25,770 bases of DNA from Nemertoderma westbladi (GCA_032718475.1 JAUCBJ010004235.1:1-25770), one strand, 5' to 3'. Numbered from the stretch's first letter, positions 9,826-19,915 are shown. The notes: generated by a model not told the origin, from the sequence alone. Made by a program: numbers and translations.

Positions 9826-10409
9826 TTAGACCCAGAACTCCCACTGCTGACCCCCACAAACATACTACCATGCTGCCAAACTTACGGACGGAGTCATACT
9901 ATCTTTACAATGTTTATCTTCAGGTTATTAACAAGGCTTTTATTGTCGGACTCGGACAACACAATATGTGCTGAATAGGTTTTTATTTCTTTGAAAATGT
10001 TTCTGTTATTTTAAAAAATAATATGTTGTTTTAAGCTAATGCATGATTTTTGTGTTAATTACTTATTTGTGTGCTTTTTTTTAAAGTGAGGGTTTTTAAC
10101 AAGTACGTTAAATCCTTTATCTTTACCTTAGCATTTTATTTAAAATAGGTGTTGGTGTTTTTTTTGCTGAATACCATCAGATGATGGATGAATTTCAGTA
10201 AATAGTAACTTATTCATTTTAGTTTAGCCATTTTGCTGTATATATATTATTACCCGAATAATGGATGCCATCTTTAAACTTAGCGCGACTGCATTGCAAT
10301 TGTATTTATATTAATATAGTGGTGTTTCCTTAGTTACCTTGTAGAAATTATTTAGTGGCTATTGACAGTGTAGTAAAACCCACCGCAAGTATTAAATCCA
10401 TCGTGTTGC
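9826..10409 (+). other. BTG-like gene 3' flank, probable 3' UTR
   Basis: T-rich DNA after the BTG stop codon, as expected for a long 3' UTR. It contains TGTATATA at 10237-10244, which matches the Pumilio-family consensus UGUANAUA, and several ATTTA words. I saw no canonical AATAAA. The nearest variants are AGTAAA (about 10197 and 10373) and ATTAAA (10391-10396), the latter just before the 23-bp minisatellite. The transcript end is unknown. Confidence 0.4.
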
Positions 10410-11322
10410 GAATTGTATGTGCGGATGTTTACCAATTGTATGTGCGGATGTTTACCAATTGTATGTGCGAATGTTTACCAATTGTATGTGCGAATGTTTA
10501 CCAATTGTATGTGCGAATGTTTACCAATTGTATGTGCGAATGTTTACCAATTGTATGTGCGAATGTTTACCAATTGTATGTGCGAATCTTTGCCAATTGT
10601 ATGTGCGAATGTTTACCAATTGTATGTGCGAATGTTTACCAATTGTATGTGCGAATGTTTACCAATTGTATGTGCGAATGTTTACCAATTGTATGTGCGA
10701 ATGTTTACCAATTGTATGTGCGAATGTTTACCAATTGAATGTGCGAATGTTTACCAATTGTATGTGCGAATGTTTACCAATTGTATGTGCGAATGTTTAC
10801 CAATTGTATGTGCGAATGTTTACCAATTGTATGTGCGAATGTTTACCAATTGTATGTGCGAATGTTTACCAATTGTATGTGCGAATGTTTACCAATTGTA
10901 TGTGCGAATGTTTACCAATTGTATGTGCGGATGTTTACCAATTGTATGTGCGAATGTTTACCAATTGTATGTGCGAATGTTTACCAATTGTATGTGCGAA
11001 TGTTTACCAATTGTATGTGCGAATGTTTACCAATTGTATGTGCGAATGTTTACCAATTGTATGTGCGAATGTTTACCAATTGTATGTGCGAATGTTTACC
11101 AATTGTATGTGCGGATGTTTACCAATTGTATGTGCGAATGTTTACCAATTGTATGTGCGAATGTTTACCAATTGTATGTGCGGATGTTTACCAATTGTAT
11201 GTGCGAATGTTTACCAATTGTATGTGCGAATGTTTACCAATTGTATGTGCGAATGTTTACCAATTGTATGTGCGGATATTGCGAATTGTTTCTGCGAATG
11301 TTTGCGAATTGTATGTGCGAAA
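10410..11322. repeat. Minisatellite, 23-bp unit, about 40 copies
   Basis: Head-to-tail units made of AATTGTATGTGCGAATG followed by TTTACC. Most are identical. A recurrent variant has GCGGATG (for example near 10431, 10929, 11113 and 11182), and single variants occur near 10587 (ATCTTTGCC) and 10738 (ATTGAAT). The last two or three units before 11322 are degenerate. The unit has no stop codon in any plus-strand frame, so all three frames stay open for about 900 bp. This is a property of the unit and not evidence for a protein. Confidence 0.97.
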
Positions 11323-11363
11323 GTGTATGGTTTAATATTTATTTATTTTTATTAGTTAAATGG

Positions 11364-12107
11364 AAAGTGTGGGCTCGTTGTGTTTATATATATAAAGTGT
11401 GGGCTCGTTGTGTTTATATATATAAAGTGTGGGCTCGTTGTGTTTATATATATAAAGTGTGGGCTCGTTGTGTTTATATATATAAAGTGTGGGCTCGTTG
11501 TGTTTATATATATAAAGTGTGGGCTCGTTGTGTTTATATATATAAAGTGTGGGCTCGTTGTGTTTATATATATAAAGTGTGGGCTCGTTGTGTTTATATA
11601 TATAAAATGTGGGCTCGTTGTGTTTATATATATAAAGTGTGGGCTCGTTGTGTTCATATATATAAAGTGTGGGCTCGTTGTGTTTATATATATAAAGTGT
11701 GGGCTCGTTGTGTTCATATATATAAAGTGTGGGCTCGTTGTGTTTATATATATAAAGTGTGGACTCGTTGTGTTTATATATATAAAGTGTGGGCTCGTTG
11801 TGTTTATATATATAAAATGTGGGCTCGTTGTGTTTATATATATAAAGTGTGGGCTCGTTGTGTTTATATATATAAAGTGTGGGCTCGTTGTGTTTATATA
11901 TATAAAGTGTGGGCTCGTTGTGTTTATATATATAAAGTGTGGGCTCGTTGTGTTTATATATATAAAGTGTGGGCTCGTTGTGTTTATATATATAAAGTGT
12001 GGGCTCGTTGTGTTTATATATATAAAGTGTGGGCTCGTTGTGTTCATATATATAAAGTGTGGGCTCGTTGTGTTCATATATATAAAGTGTGGGCTCGTTG
12101 TGTTTAT
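11364..12107. repeat. Minisatellite, 30-bp unit, about 25 copies
   Basis: Very regular units made of AAAGTGTGGGCTCG followed by TTGTGTTTATATATAT. Variants: AAATGT near 11606 and 11816, TTCATATA near 11654, 11714, 12044 and 12074, and GGACTCG at about 11761. The period is divisible by three, so periodic 10-residue open frames appear on both strands. The array is unrelated to the 23-bp array and begins about 40 bp after it. Confidence 0.97.
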
Positions 12108-13188
12108 TTGTAAATCGTAATTTTTTGTAGAGAACACGGAAATTATATACTTAATCAATTAAACTACATAATATATATAATATATAAAGTTTGTGTAATA
12201 TTAGTACGTGTTTGGCATTCCAGTATACATCGAGTGAAAACCAATAATTAAAAATAATACACAATTGCCTTGATCCTCTTTTTGGAAATTGGTAATAATA
12301 TAGGATTTTTTGGCGTTTTTTAACATTGTCAATCCACTATAGTTGCAACAATATTTTACTTTATTTTACTACTATATTATATTATATTATATATATTTAT
12401 GTAAGTTTATTGCTTATTGTCAATCCCACTATTTAATAGGAATATTGTGCTGGGTGGGTTTTAATATTGTTCCATTATTTATAATTTGTAAGTAAGTTTT
12501 TGGAAGCAATATATATGATACCCATAATGTGCAGCCCATATAGAGTGCAAGGTGTTAAATTGTACCATTTTTATCGTCTATTTTTATGTAATTCTACCAC
12601 TTTATATTTTATTTGAACTTTTAAAGAAAAAAAAGAAACGAAAATATAAGTTTATAAAGTAAGAATTCCTAGGTAGAATCATATTGACTGGAGGCGTTGT
12701 AAATATAATACTGTTGCCTTGGTGATGAAGTGGCAATCATCCATCCATATATGTATCGTATTTTATGTAAATAAGTTGGTAGTTTACTTATTGTTATGAT
12801 ATTTCATCTAATAATATCAGAAAATACAAACAATACAGTGTAGTTTAGTGATGCATTTATATCAGAGTTTTTTTACATTAGGGTTTAACCTTCCCTTGAA
12901 TTACTCAAGATTTATCGGATCTTTACTCCGTGTCGGCTAATGTCGGCTCAACCTTAATCCGTATCCGAATAACTTAAAGTAAAATATAAGCAGTAACGTC
13001 ACGTGACACTAATTTGAAAATGTGCACATTTTAAATTCAACATGATGAACATGTTTAATTACAAATAGTACAACACATTAATAAGAAATAATTAGCACGA
13101 CATTAATGAGTAACTAAGGTGACGTAACTAGAGTTAGAGCCAGAAGTGACAGGTAACTGGATCCATTCGGTAATCTGTCGTAACCGGT
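12108..13188. other. AT-rich intergenic DNA
   Basis: No coding frame or known repeat recognised. It contains simple TA/TTA-rich stretches (about 12150-12185 and 12365-12400). The G+C content rises only near 13100, where the retroelement fragment begins. Confidence 0.6.
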
Positions 13189-13640
13189 CTAGCGAAGTAG
13201 TAACACTTCATCGAGGCTAGCTTGGGTGGGGAGGGTCCCCATGATGGCGCTGGCATTCCCACGGGTGATGGCACTCGATAGCCGCTGGAACGGGAAGGAG
13301 GTGGACCTTGGTTCCCCGGTGGCGCGGGCGATTCGGCGACCGATCTCATTGAGGAGAACGGTGCCCTCATCACCGATTGGGCCGAGGGTTTCGGAGGCAA
13401 CCGTCACAAAGTGATAGTTGTGAGCCAGGTCGGCGTATTTTGCAGCTTTGGTTGCCTCAGCCGCTGCGGCAGCACCCCCTTCGGTTATCGATGTAATCGG
13501 GAGATAGGATTGGGCTAAGGTATCCCGGCAGGTGAAGTCCCAAACGAGGCTACGTCCTTGGTGCCAAGGGGCGACAGACATACCGTCTGGTATCCGGCCA
13601 TCCTTGCAGTGGTCGCGGGCCTCGAGGGTGGATGAACATG
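13189..13640 (-). pseudogene. C-terminal fragment of a retroelement-type ORF
   Basis: Reading leftwards from about 13640, the frame gives DGRIPDGMSVAPWHQGRSL, then VWDFTCRDTLAQSYLP, and later LGPIGDEG, IGRRIARATGEPRS and ITRGNASAIMGTLP, ending at a stop at 13189-13191. I recognise this as a segment found at the C-terminal end of reverse-transcriptase-type ORFs and many hypothetical proteins of marine invertebrates and fish. Typical features are RPDG, a VWDxTCxDT motif, a run of alanines, FVxxxxETLG, and a final QRGNAxSxxGT. The spacing of PDG and D-x-T recalls a PD-(D/E)XK nuclease core, but that is my inference. No reverse transcriptase lies further right, an in-frame stop interrupts just past 13640, and the region is far more GC-rich than its flanks. 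It is a 5'-truncated remnant. Confidence 0.65.
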
Positions 13641-13750
13641 TTTATGTTTATACATCAGCAAATTTATATACCCGAAATCAGTTTGTTTACGAGTTGTGTG
13701 GGGACTTGTGGATGGATAGTCTGCAGGCTAAATATACAACGTTGGTTACA

Positions 13751-13925
13751 CGTTTACGGTTAGAACTACTGACACCCCCATTGGAACTAATGAGGTTTAC
13801 GTTTAGAACTACTGACACCCCCATTGGAACTAATGACGTTTACGGTTAGAACTACTGTCACCCCCATTGGAACTAATGACGTATCCGGTTTCGAAATAAA
13901 GTACTTTAGAACTAACGACACCCAA
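13751..13925 (+). repeat. 43-bp tandem repeat, 3 copies plus a decayed one
   Basis: Units share TTAGAACTACTGACACCCCC and ATTGGAACTAATGACG. Anchored on TAGAACT they start at 13761, 13804 and 13847, exactly 43 bp apart. A diverged partial copy (TTTAGAACTAACGACACCC) follows near 13908. Confidence 0.9.
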
Positions 13926-14985
13926 TCATGTATGAAACCTCTTTATTTATGACAATGTTCTGAGCTACCCTACATAGTCAGACAGAAGTTTGGGCGGTTG
14001 CCAGTTCAACTCACCCAGCCGATACCAGGGTCGGTATGATTTATACATCGAAAACATTCATTGTTTTCATTTTTTTATTATCCCCCAACTAGACTTATGA
14101 TGATGATTCTTATTATTAATACATGAACGACAAACATTTCACTAGAAAGTTGTTAGATGTCACGTTTTCATTAAAAATTTGCTCAAAAAGACAAAAATCT
14201 GGTTGTTGAAACATAATTTTTAGTACGGACCACATCGTCAATATCTCAACTCGGGCAAATTCTTTGACATTTAGGGAGTTGATAAAAAGTTTTCGAAACT
14301 TACAAGGAATTTCACTCAACAGAGGGTCTTTGTAAAATAACAGATAATGTGTCAGATTTTATTCATAAGGTCCTGCAACGTTATGATGACCTACGTCGTT
14401 CATGTCCTGAGAGTGTCTTTACAGTTGCTGAGGTTACGGCCAGTACCATGATATCACCATGGCATTGTAATGATGAGGTGATAAAAATATTAAACGAGAG
14501 ATAAAACATTTTTTTACTTTATATAGCGATAAAAAATATACGAAATATATAATTATTTTACCGTAAGTTTGTTCAACTTTTAACACAAAGTCGTGTTTAA
14601 TTCGTGTTTGTATTTGTCAAACATTTACTTCGTACCAACTGTGTGTGCGGTGGTGAAAGCGTTCATTTACAGGAAATCTGTGGTTTGGTGTAGGAATGTG
14701 TTTCAAAGGTTAATTGATTGAAACGATTAAACATGGCTGCACTAACGATTGAACCTTCCTATAACTGCAGATTTTTCAATTAATAGTTAAATCTTATAGA
14801 ATGTGCTTTACGAGGTCAATGAACTTCTAGAAGGGCAGAAACAAGCACCTTTTTGTCCAGAATGGGGGGGGGGGGGGGGGGGGGGGTCTTCACGCGATCA
14901 TAATTCATCCCGCTCCAAGGGATGAAAAATCTACGCATAATGACAGCTGATTACTATCACAAATATAACTGTAACCGTGATTCCT
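13926..14985. other. Intergenic, no gene supported
   Basis: Only short anonymous open frames, for example 14116-14319 on the minus strand with no recognisable features. A 23-base poly-G run is at 14864-14886. Confidence 0.5.
14864..14886 (+). repeat. Poly-G run, 23 bases
   Basis: Uninterrupted G homopolymer in an otherwise AT-rich spacer. Its exact length is likely to be unreliable in sequencing. Confidence 0.95.
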
Positions 14986-15489
14986 TCACAGACGGGAATC
15001 ACAATTAAGATAAAATGTTGAAGGTTGGAGACATGATTTTATTGTTTTTGCATGAAGAATAATATATTGTGAGTACCGAGTACTGAATTTATGAGTGTGG
15101 TAAACAAATGAGTTTACACAGGATGCAATGTGAGGGAGTATTGAGCATAATAGTGGATTTATGAATGCGATGATAGCTACCCTCCCTTTATTGGCTTTTA
15201 TTGCATTAAGGTTAGGCAGGGAGCTGCGCGCGATAGGCTGACTAACGCGTGCTGGTGTTGCTTCCATAGCAACATAAAGGCAGGTAACAACACCCTCAGG
15301 GTTGGTGAGTAATCTGTCGAGTATTTCTTTGTTGACGTCATTGCGAATGAGTGGGCGGGTAGCTGCTCTATTCCGTACCGGTAGCTGCTGCTCCACGGTA
15401 GCTGCAACACGGCAAAGTGGTTGCAAGTTGATATCATTTGTCAGAATTACGAAGCCGACAATTATAAATTGTGTCATTTTTAATTTCAT
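14986..15489 (-). CDS. Hypothetical protein, possible secreted precursor
   Basis: A 167-codon frame opened by a true ATG at 15489, with an in-frame TGA 18 bases upstream. The first 20 residues look like a weak signal peptide: lysines at 2 and 4, a hydrophobic core FIIVGFVIL at 8-16, then polar residues. Residues 26-90 are basic and helical-looking, with RNRAATRPLIRND, KEILDRLL and single cysteines at 26 and 70. The part after about residue 100 looks like random AT-rich sequence, so the real product, if any, may splice out before that point. No family was recognised, there are no neighbouring genes, and no clear GT donor was found. It could equally be a chance frame. Confidence 0.25.
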   Translation of the reverse strand: MKLKMTQFIIVGFVILTNDINLQPLCRVAATVEQQLPVRNRAATRPLIRNDVNKEILDRLLTNPEGVVTCLYVAMEATPARVSQPIARSSLPNLNAIKANKGRVAIIAFINPLLCSILPHIASCVNSFVYHTHKFSTRYSQYIILHAKTIKSCLQPSTFYLNCDSRL

Positions 15490-15569
15490 CGGTGATAATA
15501 GCGTTCATATATTTTCATATCATTTAATATTAGCGATAATACGCTATTTCGGTGATATATTTCGAGACA

Positions 15570-15585
15570 GGGGGGGGGGGGGGGG
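15570..15585 (+). repeat. Poly-G run, 16 bases
   Basis: Uninterrupted G homopolymer between AT-rich sequences, about 60 bp left of a copy of the CAGGTTACA family. Confidence 0.9.
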
Positions 15586-15646
15586 CTGGACGCAAATCCC
15601 CTCTTGGCGAATTAATATCCCTCCTCAATGTTAAATTCTCAATTTA

Positions 15647-15712
15647 GGGAAAGGAGCAGGTTACATTTTAACCAAAATAGAACAGATTACAGTTTTACTT
15701 TTGAGAGTAATC
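15647..15712 (+). repeat. Dispersed CAGGTTACA family, copy
   Basis: Contains GGGAAAGGAGCAGGTTACA, then TTTTAACCAAAATAGAACA, then GATTACAGTTTTACTTTT. These are the same three blocks in the same order as at 16431 and 21171, with about 20 bp of the middle deleted. It is preceded by an AT-rich block as in the other copies. No terminal repeats were found for this copy. Confidence 0.6.
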
Positions 15713-16339
15713 AGCTGTTATTTGTTTATTTTAAAAACGTTGGAAAAAAACAATAGAAAAAGTTCTCAAAAATTGGCCTTACAAAAAGGGCGCTTTAGAA
15801 ACTTTATCGCTAATGGATGTTGCACATGTAATGCGTCTACAAGTCCTAAATTACCTAACCTGCTTCTAAATGTAGGTCAGTAGGTGCAATGATAAATAAT
15901 ATTATTTAATTAGGAAAGTAAGCGGGAGAGAGCGAGAGAGAGAGAGAGAGTAGCGGAACTTGTTATTATTCGATTCGTTAGATTTCAGTTGGCCTACATT
16001 ATTAGAAGCCCCGGCTGTTGCCGTAACTTTCTGAGAAAAAGCCTATAGAAAATGTACCGAATCAATTATAATGAACAGCCCTTGGGGAGTATCGATCGGG
16101 GGCTTACCCGGGCTACAACCCTAGTACAGAACGAGCTACCAAGAATACGCTGCACTTCTATTGTTATTGTTCGCTCGTCTTTGAAGGCAAAAACCTATTC
16201 CGTTCTGTTAATTAAAGAATTCCATCTGGTGGTTCTCTTTCCTTATTGTGTTTGGCCGTTCAATTTATTGCAAATATAATTTCGCTGGTATATTCTTCGC
16301 AAGGCCAGCACTACGTTATTAATATATCTTCAATTTCAC
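15713..16339. other. Intergenic with a GA microsatellite
   Basis: No coding signal. A short (GA)n microsatellite is at 15925-15950. Small frames at 15701-15883 and 16052-16279 have no recognisable features. Confidence 0.5.
15925..15950 (+). repeat. (GA)n microsatellite
   Basis: GAGAGAGCGAGAGAGAGAG-type run with one interruption, about 26 bp. Confidence 0.9.
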
Positions 16340-16542
16340 GGGTGTAAACGTTACGCCGACAACGGACTACCGACAACCGCAACGCCGTCAACCATTATTA
16401 TTAAAGCTAATTAATGTTATTTATTAATTGGGCGAAAGGAACAGGTTACAGGGGAAGGTTGTTCTAACCAAAACAATAAACGAGAGTGACGAACTCAGGT
16501 TACATTTTCATTTTGTCGGCTGTCGGCGTAGCGTTTACATCC
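16340..16542. mobile_element. MITE-like element with 28-bp inverted ends
   Basis: The left end (16340-16367, GGGTGTAAACGTTACGCCGA and onwards) is an inverted copy of the right end (16515-16542) with about four mismatches. The interior holds a copy of the dispersed family: GCGAAAGGAACAGGTTACAG at about 16432, TTCTAACCAAAACAATAAAC at about 16461, and CTCAGGTTACATTTTCATTT near 16494. The length is about 203 bp and no coding capacity is present. Confidence 0.6.
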
Positions 16543-17245
16543 CCATGTTAAACATCATTTCTTTATTCTTAAAATTTTCTTTCTATCCGCTATATTTGTG
16601 AAGATTCAGGATTTAATGTTGTACTCTTTTTACTGGAGGGATTCCAGAGCACCCCCCCCCCCCCCCCCCCCATCCCCCGTGCGTCTCCCTTTGGTGGAAT
16701 GGAGAGAAGATGACACATCATTGATCATCACCTCACTAATTTAGAATCTATACAGTATATACACATCCATATAACATCACTCCATTTAAAGATACTGTAT
16801 CACCATTGCTATTGGATGCAATAGTCATATATTAAGAATGTCAGTGTTAAAATATTCAGTTTATCACGGCCACGTGGACTATTAAATAGAATTGAGACAA
16901 TACATTGCAATGATATTGGCAATGTAAATAAGGCCCCGGTATCTCTTAGAAGATATAGATTATAAGAGCGGTTGCTTTAATTAGTATAATACATTGCACT
17001 TGCGCCTTCGTGTTTAATTATAATCCCGCGTAGGTTGCAGATGCACATGCACGAATATGGTCATGTCGTGTCCTATGCCCGCCTTCACTTCCTGTATTTA
17101 TGTTCGTCCACCGGCTTTAGAAGTAATGCCCTACGTTGCCAAGAAAAAGCACATCTTGAATAGCCCGTAATAACTAAATAAATAAAAAAATTATCATGTG
17201 ACTTAATTATTATCAAATCGCATCTAGGGATACAATAATGAGATT
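16543..17245. other. Intergenic, no gene seen
   Basis: AT-rich DNA with no supported open frame. A 20-base poly-C run is at 16652-16671. Confidence 0.55.
16652..16671 (+). repeat. Poly-C run, 20 bases
   Basis: Uninterrupted C homopolymer, followed by ATCCCCC. Confidence 0.95.
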
Positions 17246-17862
17246 GTGGGGCGAGACACGTAGTCGGCGAGCCTTTGCATACGGTTCATATAGGGCAAAT
17301 GGGGCATGTCCGTCTGTCTGTCTGTCTGTCCGTCCGTCCGTCTGGTAAATGTTTGAACGCGAATATCTCGGCATTGCTGGTTCGGAATTGAACCAAACTT
17401 AGTAGGTAAGTAGTAGAGAGAAAGTATGGAAAGTTTGTAAAGTTTGGTGAAAAATCATGCAGTCTGACGTCAGCTACGACAGATTATGTGGTTTTTAGAA
17501 AATGTTAAATTTCTCGGGAAGGCCTCATTTTCCTGAGCTGAAATTTTGGTGGCCGGTAGAGAATCATGAAGTCTATCTTTTACGAAATTGAAAAGTTAAG
17601 ACATTTAATTGGGGATCCGCTAGAGACTCAGAAGTAATGACATAGGCCTACCGGTACGGTACTGCTGTACAGTGCTGCACTGGTGGTAAGTACGAAATTG
17701 CAGAATAACAATTTGACACCACCTAGCGGATTAACATATGATTGTATATCGAATGAATACATTTATAGCATGGGATATGGGGTCCAAACTAGACATGCCC
17801 CATTTGCTCTATATGAACCGTATGCCAAGGCTTGCCGACTACGTGCTGCGCGAAGTCCCCAC
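17246..17862. mobile_element. Inverted-repeat element of about 0.6 kb
   Basis: The left arm (17257-17310) and right arm (17792-17845) are inverted copies with 3 mismatches in 54 bp. Each contains CACGTAGTCGGC, CATACGGTTCATATAG and GCAAATGGGGCATGTC. The similarity continues outward, with a small indel, to GTGGGG and CCCCAC at 17246 and 17862. Just inside the left arm is a (GTCT/GTCC)n microsatellite (17309-17343), then text beginning GAACGCGAATATCTCGGCA. Repeats with this GTCTGTCTGTCCGTCC plus ATATCTCG layout are familiar to me from several marine invertebrate genomes. There is no transposase, so it is non-autonomous. Confidence 0.75.
17309..17343 (+). repeat. (GTCT/GTCC)n microsatellite
   Basis: Imperfect tetranucleotide repeat alternating GTCT and GTCC units, located directly inside the left arm of the inverted-repeat element. 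Confidence 0.9.
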
Positions 17863-19915
17863 GAACGTGTTACATGTAGTAAGGTAACATAGGCGACCAC
17901 ATTTCAACCTTTGCCCACCCTTCTTGCCGTGTTATCCAATATTTGCTGTGGTGTGGGAGCGACAAGGCGACCTTTACTAACAGGCCTTGCTCTTGCAGCC
18001 AAGAAATCTCCAAACTTTACGTAGGCCTAAATGTATAAACAACCATTAAACTGGTAGTTTCTTTATTTATCAATAGGACCTTTAATTAAGAAATGGTCAA
18101 ATATGAACCCGTCTATATGCGTGGTGTGTATTTTGAGTTATGATGTGTATCTATCTAAAAAAGGAGTGTATGTAATGTAATTATGTATCTAATAAATGTA
18201 TGTATGTATCTGTTGTTGCTGCACAGTATCTATATACTGTATCTCTGTAGTATGTATCTATCTACCATAAATAATCAGTTTTCCACACAGTTTAGAGACT
18301 TTGCATAGTTATAAAGGTTCTTCAGGAATAATGTAGATTCAAATATTTTCATACAAAACAGGGCGTAACGATGCTTGTAATGTAGACGAGTGATGCTTGT
18401 CTATCTATAGTCCTAAACAACCCGTCACGCACAGTTTCGATACTTTGTATAGTTATAAACTAAAGGTTCCTCAGTCTTTGTTTAGAATATAATATTTTCA
18501 GAGAAAACAGGACGAGCGCAACGAGGCTTGGAATTTAAGACAAGTACTGAGTTAACTATGCTGAGCGGGTTCGTTTCTAGTATCTAATATAATTTAAATT
18601 AAAAAGGTATACCGTAATAAATTTAAGGAAACTGTTGGACGTATGGGAAAATTGTGAAGATAATTGTTGTCGAATGAAAATAATTGTGTGTTTATTTATT
18701 ATAAACATATAATTATTTATTATATTTACTAATATAATTAGATTATAAATTATAATTAAGAATCTCTACTTCAGCACCAGCAATTATAAATAAAGCTGAC
18801 GTGTTGCGCGACCTTGCTCTGCTAGTAAAGATACAGTTTAGTATACATACAAGTACATGTGCAGAATTTTAGGACTACGCTAATTTTGCAGTTTTCTGGG
18901 CTACAAGGCCTGTTAGTAATGGTCTCGTTGAGGAGCGACAGGCCAGTCTTGGTATGAAGTGCGAGATGTGCAAACTATTAAGTTTAAAACTCTATTTTGA
19001 AATATCTCAGTAAAGGGCCAATACGGGATCGCGAGCCCCTTTCATTCCCCACGTAACTGGGCTACTACTACTGTTTTGGAACTTGTTCTTATCGTTGGAT
19101 AACTAACTAGCTTTCTAAATTGATTGGGGTACGGTATGGTGGGAATAAGTGGTTCGATGTTAATCTCTTGATGGATATTGCTGGCAAACAAAGCCCATAT
19201 CATGTGACTGACTAGTAAGTGACTAGGGCGGCGGTCGTGGTATTGAGTAGTTAGTTGGCTGCTGGGGCCGTAGATTAAAGGCCAGTGATTCATTGATTGA
19301 GAATGCAAGCTGTCAGTCCGCCAGTCAGCCTCACCACGGAATGGGTCCCATATTGTGTGCTTTTGGGCTTTTAATGGTGTCCTCGTTTTTAGGCTTTGCT
19401 TGCGGTTATCTGAAGGTCAATGGTCAGATGGTGGAGGCAGGAAGTACCATTACCTGTGCACGCGGTGTCGGCTATGTACCATAGAAGTTGTCAAAATGGA
19501 GCAAATATATAGATTAATCTAAACAATCTTAACTACATTTTCAATTTAGGATTATTTTGCTTACTGTATGCAAAATCAAAAAACGAGATTTCCTACAGTA
19601 CTTGAGCGAAAACCACACCCTACAATCCCTGCATTATTGTTCAGTGAACAATTGGAAGGAATAATCTATAGCTTATATGAAAAACAAAAAAGGTAAAAGG
19701 ATAAACTCTTCATGCATCTTTGATGAGAGACACTTCGTTCAATGGAAATGGATAAGTTAAAGTGACCTCCCGATCACTACAGTAGTACAGTAAGTACTAC
19801 GGTACCGCACCGGTAGCAAACATTTAGTTTATGCCCGCCCATATCCATCGCTGGATACTACTTACTTCCTCTACTACAACTACTAGGATCGGCATGCTGC
19901 CTTGCAGCTGTATTT
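17863..19915. other. Intergenic, no gene supported
   Basis: About 2 kb with no recognisable coding sequence. It holds a small GTAT-type microsatellite (about 18182-18210), a diverged direct duplication (18284-18545, listed separately), and an inverted pair of about 15 bp (TTACTAACAGGCCTT near 17973 and its complement near 18904). The frames at 19042-19308 and 19293-19484 are short and anonymous. Confidence 0.5.
18284..18545 (+). repeat. Diverged direct duplication, about 144-bp period
   Basis: Copy A (about 18284-18400) and copy B (about 18428-18545) share, in order, CACAGTTT, ACTTTG-ATAGTTATAAA, AAAGGTTC-TCAG, AATATTTTCA-A-AAAACAGG and TGCTTG/GGCTTG. Many substitutions and small indels separate them, so the duplication is old. 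Confidence 0.65.

Noticed and set aside
10355-10738. Frame of 127 codons starting before the 23-bp array
   Set aside because: It starts with GTG, not ATG, and is almost entirely minisatellite.
10410-11322. CRISPR-like array
   Set aside because: Units are contiguous without unique spacers and the genome is eukaryotic, so it is a minisatellite.
10413-12113. A 566-codon plus-strand frame crossing both minisatellites
   Set aside because: The 23-bp unit lacks stops in every plus frame and the 30-bp unit is a multiple of three. The frame is a consequence of the repeat units and changes character entirely at the array junction.
11352-12158. A 268-codon minus-strand frame (INTTSPHFIY repeats)
   Set aside because: It is the complement of the 30-bp array, with no unique coding sequence and no orthologue recognised.
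13226-13414. Plus-strand frame opposite the retroelement remnant
   Set aside because: It is a shadow of the minus-strand coding fragment, whose motifs are recognisable.
19293-19484. Short plus-strand ORF with a hydrophobic stretch (LLMVSSFLGFACGYL)
   Set aside because: Only 63 codons, no conserved motif and no evidence of splice sites. A chance hydrophobic run is the simpler reading.
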